Shown: positions 18,838-26,879 of the stretch, one piece after another
Layout: each line of letters opens with the position of its first letter
Numbering within the stretch: position 1 is the first letter of the stretch
DNA from: Atlanticothrix silvestris CENA357
Lineage (GTDB): Bacteria; Cyanobacteriota; Cyanobacteriia; Cyanobacteriales; Nostocaceae
Assembly (NCBI RefSeq): GCF_016056295.1
Contig: NZ_JAECZB010000081.1
Location: 1-64,000 of the forward strand
Direction: 5' to 3'
DNA: 64,000 bases
The notes under the pieces: generated by a model
Databases searched by the model: none
What the model was told of the DNA's origin: nothing
The model's input: the letters and a program-made list of their open reading frames with translations, nothing else
Position numbers and translations under genes: made by a program

Positions 18838-19227
18838 TCAATCCCATAGCCTTTGAATGGGATAAGCATCAAACTTGACATCTTTGCTAATCACAACAAG
18901 AGAGTGATTTATGGCTTGAACAATTAACATTCTATCAAAGGGATCGCGATGATTTGATGGAAAATTTAGCCCTGAATATAACTCAATATCTTTATCCATA
19001 ATTGGCAATATTTGAATGTTTATATATTGCAATTCTTTAGACAAATCTTCAATTGAACGATGAATTTTTAACTTACCTATATTAATTTTAATAGCAATTT
19101 CCCAAAGGCTAACAATACTAAAATATAAGTTGTCTTTTGTATCAATAATGTCCTTAACTTTAATCGATAGATTGGGATCACCTAGTAAATACCACAGCAA
19201 AGCATGAGTATCCAAAAGAAATTTCAT
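18838..19227 (-). CDS. VapC-type PIN-domain toxin
   Basis: 129 residues of PIN-domain ribonuclease. Acidic metal ligands are visible as Asp6 in FLLDTHALLW, Glu in SLWEIAIK (about 43) and Asp in HRDPFDRML (about 93-96). The gene is preceded, 2 bp away, by a small DUF2281 antitoxin gene on the same strand, the normal toxin-antitoxin layout. The PIN toxin would cleave RNA when the antitoxin is lost. The frame is intact. Confidence 0.9.
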   Translation of the reverse strand: MKFLLDTHALLWYLLGDPNLSIKVKDIIDTKDNLYFSIVSLWEIAIKINIGKLKIHRSIEDLSKELQYINIQILPIMDKDIELYSGLNFPSNHRDPFDRMLIVQAINHSLVVISKDVKFDAYPIQRLWD

Positions 19228-19229
19228 AA

Positions 19230-19448
19230 TTACATATATTCTGCTAAATCTTCTAATGGTTCATCAAAATCATCTGACATAATGATTTCATTTGCCCAGC
19301 TACCATAACCATGACCAGTTTCTATCTTTTCCTGAGATTGTTGATGTGTATACTTTTCTCGTAAATATTCTGCATAATGTAATAGTTCTGCCTTGAGAGA
19401 TTCCGGCAGACTAATAAAGACTTTCCATAAAGCTAGGTCAGTATTCAT
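19230..19448 (-). CDS. DUF2281 antitoxin partner of the PIN toxin
   Basis: 72 residues: an N-terminal helical part ALWKVFISLPESLKAELLHY (about 6-25) then a charged tail GSWANEIIMSDDFDEPLEDL. The tail is the short linear segment by which DUF2281/VapB-like antitoxins wrap the PIN toxin. The stop codon is two bases from the toxin start, so the two are translated together. Confidence 0.82.
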   Translation of the reverse strand: MNTDLALWKVFISLPESLKAELLHYAEYLREKYTHQQSQEKIETGHGYGSWANEIIMSDDFDEPLEDLAEYM

Positions 19449-19805
19449 AACTTTTATTTTCTTAAAATTAAGTACAAGTATCTAAATAATACAAGTTGCT
19501 AGTTATGTAGATATAGTTTGTAAATTTTGTAATTGCTAATTACTTGTTACTTTTTATGGACTACCAATCCTTAAATTGATGACTAGCAACTTAGTTTATT
19601 AAAATTATTTATTTTATGATTATAACAGATGCAGTCTTGTAGGTTGCACCCTCCGACAGCGTAACGAGGACGTAATAAAAATATGCTACTCGTTGGCGAT
19701 TGATAACAAGCGATGTCACCAAGCAAGGAGCATCTAACCTACGGTTTTGGGTGATGCGTTAGCGAAGCGCGTAATGCATCCTACAATATCGGGCGATCGC
19801 ACCTT
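19449..19805. repeat. Gene-free stretch with dispersed repeat text
   Basis: AT-rich to about 19630, then GTAGGTTGCACC, CCTACGG, GGTGATGCGTTAGCGAAGCG and GCATCCTACA. This mix is familiar from dispersed repeats of filamentous cyanobacteria. No coding frame is convincing. Confidence 0.4.
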
Positions 19806-20381
19806 TCAGTTTGTCAAACTTACCACTCGTTGCTGCAAAACTTGTACAGAACCGATCGCAATTTGAATTAAAGGCCAGCCTATTAAACATATAAATGCTG
19901 CTCGTTGAGTAGTAATATCTAAACCTTGGCGCACTGCGACAATTACCGCCAATAAACTCCACATCGCCAATATCAGCTCGATTGGTCGTCCTAGTAAGGG
20001 AATAAGGGTTAAAAAATTTAGTAATTGCGGTGCATAGGCAAAGCCTAGGGGAATAAGTAAGTCACCATAAGTAGGATCGATTGGTTTGAGCCATTGCCCA
20101 ATTTTCCAAATTGTGAATGTCCAAAAATAGTATCCTGTAACAATAGCGATCGCATCAATCAAAAGACCCGCCAAAAGTACAAAAACCGTAGCTCGATTGA
20201 TTAATAAAATTACACCAATACCTATGGCATGAGAAACAGCAGCTAAAATTACAATACTTAAGGCTAACCTCCGGTTTTGCTGTGTATTGAGAGCATTTTC
20301 ATAGAAGTCGCCATTCAAAGCTAGAGCATACCAAAGTGTACTACACAAACTTGATCTTGATTTTTTATTATTGCTGCTCAT
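19806..20381 (-). CDS. Yip1-domain integral membrane protein
   Basis: 191 residues. A soluble N-terminus with WYALALNGDFYENALN is followed by five hydrophobic helices (about 40-60, 68-90, 110-132, 138-152 and 165-182). YGDLLIPLGFAYAPQLLNFL is typical of the Yip1 superfamily in cyanobacteria. The function in bacteria is not established. It is divergent from the next gene, with about 120 bp between the starts. Confidence 0.78.
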   Translation of the reverse strand: MSSNNKKSRSSLCSTLWYALALNGDFYENALNTQQNRRLALSIVILAAVSHAIGIGVILLINRATVFVLLAGLLIDAIAIVTGYYFWTFTIWKIGQWLKPIDPTYGDLLIPLGFAYAPQLLNFLTLIPLLGRPIELILAMWSLLAVIVAVRQGLDITTQRAAFICLIGWPLIQIAIGSVQVLQQRVVSLTN

Positions 20382-20505
20382 TTTTTCTAACTAATGAAGG
20401 ATGAGAAATTACAAAACGCAGAATTTTATAAAATAAGCAATCAAAAATCAAAGCTTTAAGCTCAAAATTATTTTATTTATTAACTATATAAAACAATAAT
20501 CTCAA

Positions 20506-21522
20506 ATGCGTAGAATTGGCGGACAAATATTGCTATTGTTGCAGAGTGGAACATTAAAGTTGTTGGTTTTTGCAGGGATAATACTTCTTGCCTGGGGAAC
20601 TGTTGCCCCTGTTGGAACTTTAGTATGGTGGTTGAGTCAAAGTTCTGAAAGTTTGGGGATTAAAAAAAACCTAGCGAAAAATTTATCCAGAGATAGCCGT
20701 TCACCTAAAGTTGATAAATCAGAAAATATTGATTGCTACATAGTTTTTTTACCAGGAGTGGGAGATTTTTCCGCCAACCAATTAACTCCAGGTGAAGAAT
20801 TTTTTCTACATAAATTAGAGCAAATTCATCGTAATTGTGTAGCAGTACGAGATGTTTTTCCTTATTCTATTGCTAACGAAAGTTTAGGAGGGCGACGGTT
20901 ATTAGCACCTCTGTGGAGTGCCGCTGAAAAAGCAGATGGTTGGTTCTCTAATACAGATATTTTAATTAAAATTCGTAATCTCTGGCGGTTTGCTATTTCT
21001 GCCGATGAACGCTATGGACATATTTATAACTTGGGAATTGCGGATGTGATCGTTAATCGCATGAATGCCGTACATCCTTTATCTAAACGTCCAAAACAAG
21101 GGCTAAAACTGATTTTAGTTGGAACCAGTGGCGGAGTGCAAGTCGCTCTTGGTGCGGCTCCTTATCTTGATAGGTGGCTAAATGCTCAATTATTTGTTGT
21201 CTCCATAGGTGGTGATTTTGATGGTGAAGAAGGCTTTGAGGTAGTTGAGCATGTGTATCAACTCGTAGGTCGCCGAGATTGGATTGAAGATCTTAGCCAG
21301 ATTGTATTTGCTTCACGCTGGCCAATCACAGTAGGTTCACCTTTCAATCAAGCTCGTCGTCAAGGACGTTATACAGTTGTGAAGACAGGTCCTCATGCTC
21401 ATAGCGGTTCTCAAGGCTATTTTGGTACAACAACAATCGGACAAAGCCAAACAACTTATGTAGAATTAACACTCAAAAAAGTAAATCAATTGCCAATTTG
21501 GTCTAATCAAAATCAGAAGTAA
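20506..21522 (+). CDS. Membrane-anchored alpha/beta-hydrolase-like protein, unknown role
   Basis: 338 residues. A hydrophobic segment at about 15-45 anchors the N-terminus, and a basic linker follows. The core begins CYIVFLPGVGDFSANQLTPG and contains LILVGTSGGVQVALG, a nucleophile-elbow-like GxSxG (GTSGG, Ser208). Towards the end is KTGPHAHSGSQGYFGT, which could supply a histidine. A hydrolase fold is inferred from these elements only; the substrate is not known. The frame is complete. Confidence 0.6.
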   Translation: MRRIGGQILLLLQSGTLKLLVFAGIILLAWGTVAPVGTLVWWLSQSSESLGIKKNLAKNLSRDSRSPKVDKSENIDCYIVFLPGVGDFSANQLTPGEEFFLHKLEQIHRNCVAVRDVFPYSIANESLGGRRLLAPLWSAAEKADGWFSNTDILIKIRNLWRFAISADERYGHIYNLGIADVIVNRMNAVHPLSKRPKQGLKLILVGTSGGVQVALGAAPYLDRWLNAQLFVVSIGGDFDGEEGFEVVEHVYQLVGRRDWIEDLSQIVFASRWPITVGSPFNQARRQGRYTVVKTGPHAHSGSQGYFGTTTIGQSQTTYVELTLKKVNQLPIWSNQNQK

Positions 21523-21630
21523 TAGTTTTGATGGTTCAAACACATCATTTGTCATCTTGGCATCACCACAAACGTAGTAATTACATTGCTGATGATTCAA
21601 TATCTTCGACACTTTTGGGCGGTGAGGTGT

Positions 21631-21758
21631 ATATTCTTGGCTAGTATGGTTCGATGATTGGTCATATTCAAAATAAATTTACCGTGCCAGTTGGTGTAGA
21701 AGTTGAAATTGATGCTGATGCTGAGACAATTAAATTGTTAGAGGCGGCTGTTAGTTAA
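21631..21758 (+). pseudogene. Duplicated 3' fragment of the S66 carboxypeptidase gene
   Basis: From 21631 to the TAA at 21756-21758 the DNA repeats, with a few substitutions, the last about 125 bp of the gene at 16506-17528. In the homologous frame the conserved GWYGSMIG reads G-stop-YGSMIG because TGG has become TAG. The rest of the copy is missing. This is a remnant of a second copy or of a local segmental duplication. Confidence 0.85.
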
Positions 21759-21840
21759 AGGCTTTTTTCTCAGGGCTTAAGTGCTAAACATATCTACTGC
21801 CGTTTAACTCAACTGTTAGCGTCACGATACGAGAGTGTGT

Positions 21841-22959
21841 ATGCGAGTAAATGCTATTGTAATGACTCTGGTGGTCTCATTTGCTACGGCGCGGGGTGCT
21901 TACGCACAAGATACCGACATCACGAGCGAACCATTCATGCGGGCCGCGCTGACGCTGATGACGTTCGACTACTTCGCCACGAAATGCCAGCAGGGTCGCG
22001 GCTTCGTTGCTAGCGATGCCGCCAAGATCGAGGCGTGGCAAACCGCGAACGGTGTTGCTCAGCTCCGCGTGCGCCTGAGCGACCTTGATCGGTACCCCAC
22101 CCAAAAGCAGCAACTCGATCAGGCTTTGACTGGGCTCACTGAAAAGATCGCCGATCAACGCGTCAATATAGATGCGTGCGCTGCGGCATTGTCGGTGTCG
22201 AAGTTGCCAGACGCGCAGTTCGCTAAGGTTTCGCCACAAATCCTCGCGCCGGTGAGCAGTCCGTCTAAAACACCCAAGAAGGCTGAACGATCGCCTTCCA
22301 GCACGTCTGCAATTGTTCCTTCCCAGTTGGATGCCAAAATGATGGCTCAGATCGATAGCTTCGGCTTCGATTCGCGCATGAAAATGGGCATTGGTGGCTT
22401 CTTGACCGTCGATGTCTATCCTGTCGTGTTCTTTCGGAATGGCGATGCGCTCACCAATGTCAAAGGGCTTTCGTTCAGCGGCGGACTCGAAGCTCACAAA
22501 CGTGCCTTACCGGGCGAATGGACACGTTGGCGTCGTCAGGGTGGCAAGCTGCAACTTGCACGCAAGCGCGGCTGGAAAGCATTACCTTTCCAGACGACCT
22601 ATCCGAAATTGCCAGATGATTTCAAGCTTGATGGGTTCTTTCGCTCACTTTCTGGTGCAGGGACGGTTGCGATCGGAGGTAGCGAGTCGATCGCCGTTTG
22701 GAATGACTATCGCTTCTCGGCCGATGGTCGAGTTATACGCGGCAAAGGTGCCAGTGGACGTGCGGAGTCCGGTGATGCATCTGTTGTTACCAGCAACTTA
22801 GCGCCGAATCAGCGTGGTCGCTATCGTGTCGAAGGTCTGATGTTGTACATCACTTACGATGACGGTTCAAGCGAGCGTCGCATCCTGATCACCGATCCGA
22901 AAGATCCAAAAAGTGCTATTTGGCTCGATGGGGTTGCCTATCCACGCCAAAAGCAGTGA
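21841..22959 (+). CDS. GC-rich exported protein of foreign composition, unknown
   Basis: 372 residues from the ATG at 21841; a GTG two codons upstream is possible. A signal peptide ends at AYA before QDTD. The middle is low in order and rich in Ala/Ser/Pro. The C-terminal half carries KRALPGEWTRWRRQGGKLQL, RFSADGRVIRGKGASG and RGRYRVEGLMLYITYDDGS, which look like a beta-rich lipocalin-style fold seen in some proteobacterial exported proteins. Composition is the striking feature: bases 22501-22560 are 37/60 G+C, against the AT-rich surroundings. Recent acquisition is inferred. I do not recognise the family. Confidence 0.7.
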   Translation: MRVNAIVMTLVVSFATARGAYAQDTDITSEPFMRAALTLMTFDYFATKCQQGRGFVASDAAKIEAWQTANGVAQLRVRLSDLDRYPTQKQQLDQALTGLTEKIADQRVNIDACAAALSVSKLPDAQFAKVSPQILAPVSSPSKTPKKAERSPSSTSAIVPSQLDAKMMAQIDSFGFDSRMKMGIGGFLTVDVYPVVFFRNGDALTNVKGLSFSGGLEAHKRALPGEWTRWRRQGGKLQLARKRGWKALPFQTTYPKLPDDFKLDGFFRSLSGAGTVAIGGSESIAVWNDYRFSADGRVIRGKGASGRAESGDASVVTSNLAPNQRGRYRVEGLMLYITYDDGSSERRILITDPKDPKSAIWLDGVAYPRQKQ

Positions 22960-22962
22960 TGA

Positions 22963-23194
22963 CTGAAAGGATTATATGTAGCGTCAGTAGAGTTGAGGAG
23001 ATACCTTTTTTATTATTGAGCAAAAATCCAATAGCTAAAACACTAACACAGGCGGTAGTAATAATGATTGTGAATATACCCCAACGACCTTCATATTCAT
23101 GTTGGGCATAGCGGTGTATCTTTTGGGGGTTGCTTTCACCATCTTTGCTAAAGTCAAGCTTAAGAAACAAATAGTACCAAAATTCCAGGCACAA
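22963..23194 (-). pseudogene. Truncated membrane-protein gene (DUF1345-like)
   Basis: A minus-strand frame encodes RYAQHEYEGRWGIFTIIITT, a hydrophobic helix and TLHIILSVITAFG. This resembles the middle of DUF1345 membrane proteins. Homology stops where the GC-rich gene ends at about 22960, so the rest was lost or displaced at that junction. The resemblance is from motif recall only. Confidence 0.4.
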
Positions 23195-23355
23195 AGAATT
23201 CGAGTAGCTAAGTGTAGCTAACTTGGTAGTAATGCTGAAATTACTAAAGAAATCCCAACAGAAACGAGCATTCGAGATCGAGCATCAAAATTTTTGAACA
23301 ACTTCGGTAAGTCAAAATGGGTTTATTTTTACAAATGATTTAGGATTGCTATATA

Positions 23356-24873
23356 TCAACTGCGTGTATAACGATGCTTCACTCCAACGGGGAAGTATTC
23401 TGCATCGCCTGTTGCAGTTAATGTCACTTGTGGCATTTGATATTCTGAAGGGACATAGTTAGCAAATTCGCTATTGAGGCGCAATAGTTGGGTAAGAATT
23501 GAAGATGCTATGGTCTGTCGTTTGTCTTCGCTACTTTCTACTTTTGGTGCTAATTCCACAACTATTGATAAAAATCGGTTTTTATCGATATCTTCTCTAA
23601 CTTGCAAGACAAACTTACCTGTCACCCATGCTTGAATTGCTGGTTGTTCTAATCCCACGGTCACATTCTCAGGATAGATATTAGCCCCAAAGTAAGAAAC
23701 AGTAAAGTTAGAACGTCCGAAAACATAGACGAAAGGTAAAGAATGAATACCTCTAGGTGATTGCTGATTCTCAGAACGCAGTTTTTCCAGGGGATCAAAT
23801 CCCCATTTTGCCAAAAACTGGAGCATAGCATCGTAACTAATTAATCCGCCAGTATCTAAGATGTCATAACGCACTAACGGAATACCATTATTTCCCGAAA
23901 ATAATAATCTGCCATCTTGAACTTCAAAAAAGCGGCTTATAGGGTCATACTGCACCAATGTAGGTAAGCGAGATTCCCCAAATAAAGCTTTAGCAGCATC
24001 GGGATGTTCTGCTAAAAAGCGCCGGATGCAAATACTTAAAGGTGTTTCATTACCCAAAATGCCTGCATCCGCAGTACCGTAGAGAGATGCAAAATCATAG
24101 CAAGGATTTTGAGAACCAACTCTATCACCAACTAAACTCCGCCATTCTTCACTGAATACTTCCCCCGCCATGACTAATTTAATTTGATATTGCTGCCACT
24201 CTACACCACGGGAAATGCCAGTATCAATTACATCTTTGAGAAATGGTGGATATCCCAATAATACAACTTGCTCAAAATTTACACCCAATTCTTGGACAAC
24301 ACGCAAAATTTCTTCTTTGTTATTACCAGGAGTAATTACGGTGACAAGATAATTTTTGCTAGCAAGATAACGACAGCAATTAGTGGTGAACATTCCCCCT
24401 ACCCAAGTACCTAGGGTGAAACAAATCACCGCTAAGGTGCGTCTAGTATCTGCTTTAAAACTATCGTGAAATATCTGCTCAAAACGTGTAGCGATTTGTA
24501 GTTCATCTGTGAAAAAACGAGGCCAAAATGTTGGTTTACCTGTGGAACCAGAGGAAGCAGCAATCATATCGCATCCTTGCAACTGCCCATAACGGCATAA
24601 CTCAGCCAAGGGATAACGCGATATATAATTTTCCTTGGCGATCGCTGGTAGTTGCTGAAAATCTTCAAAGCTTTGAATAGCACCGGGATCAATTCCTTGT
24701 GCGGCTAAAAAAGCCTTGTAAGCAGGTACATTGGCAGCCACATCGTAAAATAAGCTTAAGGCTGCTGATTGGCTAGAAGTCTGGAGATGTTGTTGTAGTA
24801 ATCTTTCTAAGGGGGTAGATACAAAATCTTCAAATGCCTTAATTGCCCGCTGACTTGGTGAATTGCAGTTCAT
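23356..24873 (-). CDS. Phenylacetate-CoA-ligase-like adenylate-forming enzyme
   Basis: 505 residues. The AMP-binding P-loop reads ASSGSTGKPT (about 106-115). Other family elements are DFASLYGTADAGILGNE and RLLFSGNNGIPLVRYDILDTGG, which correspond to the adenylate-binding and hinge regions of PaaK-like ligases. The N-terminal ALSLFYDVAANVPAYKAFL is the usual start of this group. Such enzymes activate aryl or fatty acids with ATP. No CoA-pathway neighbour is present, so the substrate is open. A GC-rich hairpin (24946-24973) lies about 70 bp upstream of the ATG. Confidence 0.85.
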   Translation of the reverse strand: MNCNSPSQRAIKAFEDFVSTPLERLLQQHLQTSSQSAALSLFYDVAANVPAYKAFLAAQGIDPGAIQSFEDFQQLPAIAKENYISRYPLAELCRYGQLQGCDMIAASSGSTGKPTFWPRFFTDELQIATRFEQIFHDSFKADTRRTLAVICFTLGTWVGGMFTTNCCRYLASKNYLVTVITPGNNKEEILRVVQELGVNFEQVVLLGYPPFLKDVIDTGISRGVEWQQYQIKLVMAGEVFSEEWRSLVGDRVGSQNPCYDFASLYGTADAGILGNETPLSICIRRFLAEHPDAAKALFGESRLPTLVQYDPISRFFEVQDGRLLFSGNNGIPLVRYDILDTGGLISYDAMLQFLAKWGFDPLEKLRSENQQSPRGIHSLPFVYVFGRSNFTVSYFGANIYPENVTVGLEQPAIQAWVTGKFVLQVREDIDKNRFLSIVVELAPKVESSEDKRQTIASSILTQLLRLNSEFANYVPSEYQMPQVTLTATGDAEYFPVGVKHRYTRS

Positions 24874-24945
24874 GACGCTTGTTGCTTATCCTGAAGTAAA
24901 AACAACACCTTCTCTTGGGGGAATTAAAAATTCGTCTTGAAAAGT

Positions 24946-24973
24946 TGGGCGGGACGGAAACCGACACCGCCCA
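24946..24973. promoter_or_regulatory. GC-rich stem-loop in a 5' leader
   Basis: Arms TGGGCGG and CCGCCCA enclose an inner CGG-AAA-CCG stem. The structure is in the leader of the minus-strand ligase gene, 73-100 bp upstream of its start, in otherwise AT-rich DNA. There is no U-run. Its role is unknown. Confidence 0.4.
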
Positions 24974-25091
24974 CTTTCCGCAAAATTAAAAATTAAAATC
25001 CCCATAAATAAATTGATGATTCAGAGGGTGTCCGTAAATGAAACTGCATCCATTGTAGTAACTTAATAAAACCCATTTATCCTTCAGCACT

Positions 25092-26786
25092 ATGCAGGTT
25101 TATTGCACTAAACAACACGCAAACAATGGCAGTAACCGTTTTTGTACTCAATGCGGTGAGCCATTGCCTTTAGCTGTAGGGCAGGTTATAGATAATCGCT
25201 ATCAAATTATACGTCAACTTGGTCAGGGCGGCTTTGGTCGCACGTATTTGGCGGAGGATAAAAACCAATTTCATCAAACTTGTGTACTAAAAGAATTTGC
25301 ACCCCAAGTTAAAGAACCACAAGATTTACAAAAAGCTAAAGAGTTATTTGAGCGAGAAGCAAACGTTCTTAAAAAACTCCAACATCCCCAAATTCCTCGT
25401 TTTCATACCTCGCTGCAAGTGAAATTAGGCAATAAGGATTTTTTCTTGTTGGTGCAAGATTATGTAGATGGTGATGATTATTCTCAATTATTAGAACAGC
25501 GTCAAAGTCATGGAAAGACTTTTAGCGAAGAAGAAGTTACAACCTTACTAAGACAAATTCTACCAGTCTTATCTTACATCCACTCTTTAGATGTAGTTCA
25601 CCGCGATATCTCTCCCGATAATTTAATTTTACGCAGTTCTGATCATCTGCCAATGCTGATTGACTTTGGTGGTGTCAAACAATTACCAGCTTCTCAAGGG
25701 TTTTGGTTCACAAAGTTAGCTGGGAATCACACTTTATTAGGTAAAAAAGGTTACGCTCCAGAGGAACAATTACGACAGGGAAAAGTATATTTAAATAGCG
25801 ATTTATACTCTTTGGCGGTGACTATATTAGTGTTGCTCACAGGCAAAGAACCGCAAAAATTATACGACAGCTATCAGGGGCTTTGGTATTGGGGCAAGGA
25901 AATCAACGTCAGTCCCCAACTAGAAGCAGTGTTAAAAAAGATGCTGGCTTATAAACCGAGCGATCGCTATCAAACAGCCGAGCAAATTCTCAAAAATTTA
26001 CCCTTATTAACTGCGACTAAACCTCCAACTACTCATCTTACTAAGCTCAAAACGATGATTGTTGCGCCGGGACGACAACGTGCCAATGCTTTAGTCAGTA
26101 AATTCCACAACAAAACACAAGCGGTAGCTAAATCTATACCTTTGCCTGTTTGGATCCGCCCTTTTGCGGTGAGTCTTGGGGGAACAGCTTTAGTAGTTTT
26201 AACTGGTGCAGGTACTTGGGCAGTAGTTAATGCAGTTATTCGCAGTGTGACATCAATCACCATACCATCAATTTCATTACCGGAAATCCCGCAATTACCA
26301 AATCCCCTGGGGCAACCAGTCAGTGACAAAGGTACTAAAGATAATACTCAAATTATTAGTCGCCGCCAACAGCTAGAAATTCCTGAAGTCTTCTTTATCA
26401 AAATGGTAGACGAATTATTTTATACTAGTAAGCCAGAATTAAAAGGACGTAGCTTGACATCGAAGGCAGAAGATACCGCTTTAAGAAATGAGTGGTACGA
26501 CGTTGCTAGTAACTTCTTGGATAAACTAGAACAAGCTAACCTCAGTACAGCGACTCGTCAAAAACTGGGGAATTATAGGTCACAAGATTACGAAATCTGG
26601 AGACGGCAAGCAAGAGCAGGGCAATTAGGGAACTATACAATTAGCCAACTTAACAAAGATACCAATGAAAAATTTGATCGTTTGTTTCCTGGTCAACAGC
26701 GTGGGAAACTGAATCAACAAACTTTCGGTCAAATTTGGTATGCGATCGCAGCTGATCAAGTCAGTAAATTAAAATCTAGCAATTAA
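25092..26786 (+). CDS. Membrane-anchored serine/threonine protein kinase
   Basis: 564 residues. A short Cys-containing N-terminus (Cys5, Cys18, Cys21) resembles a zinc ribbon. The kinase domain has the P-loop GQGGFG at 44-49, Lys67 in VLKEF, HRDISPDN with Asp172 and Asn177, and DFGG at 191-194. A transmembrane segment lies at about 355-380. The exterior C-terminal domain (about 425-560) contains ELKGRSLTS and GKLNQQTFGQIWYAIAADQV and is shared with the next gene. Hanks-type kinases of this layout are numerous in filamentous cyanobacteria; their ligands are mostly unknown. Tandem paralogue of the following gene. Confidence 0.93.
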   Translation: MQVYCTKQHANNGSNRFCTQCGEPLPLAVGQVIDNRYQIIRQLGQGGFGRTYLAEDKNQFHQTCVLKEFAPQVKEPQDLQKAKELFEREANVLKKLQHPQIPRFHTSLQVKLGNKDFFLLVQDYVDGDDYSQLLEQRQSHGKTFSEEEVTTLLRQILPVLSYIHSLDVVHRDISPDNLILRSSDHLPMLIDFGGVKQLPASQGFWFTKLAGNHTLLGKKGYAPEEQLRQGKVYLNSDLYSLAVTILVLLTGKEPQKLYDSYQGLWYWGKEINVSPQLEAVLKKMLAYKPSDRYQTAEQILKNLPLLTATKPPTTHLTKLKTMIVAPGRQRANALVSKFHNKTQAVAKSIPLPVWIRPFAVSLGGTALVVLTGAGTWAVVNAVIRSVTSITIPSISLPEIPQLPNPLGQPVSDKGTKDNTQIISRRQQLEIPEVFFIKMVDELFYTSKPELKGRSLTSKAEDTALRNEWYDVASNFLDKLEQANLSTATRQKLGNYRSQDYEIWRRQARAGQLGNYTISQLNKDTNEKFDRLFPGQQRGKLNQQTFGQIWYAIAADQVSKLKSSN

Positions 26787-26799
26787 AGCACAGGAGCAT

Positions 26800-26872
26800 A
26801 AGAAGCAGAGGAGAAATGCCCAATGCCCAATGCCCCATGCCCTCTAACCAATGCCCCCTGCTTAACTATATA
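26800..26872. repeat. Short tandem repeat between two kinase genes
   Basis: AGGAGCATAAGAAGCAGAGG is followed by AATGCCC repeated (GCCCAATGCCCAATGCCCC). This is the same STRR class as 7754-7824, read from the other strand. Confidence 0.65.
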
Positions 26873-26879
26873 AACTTAT

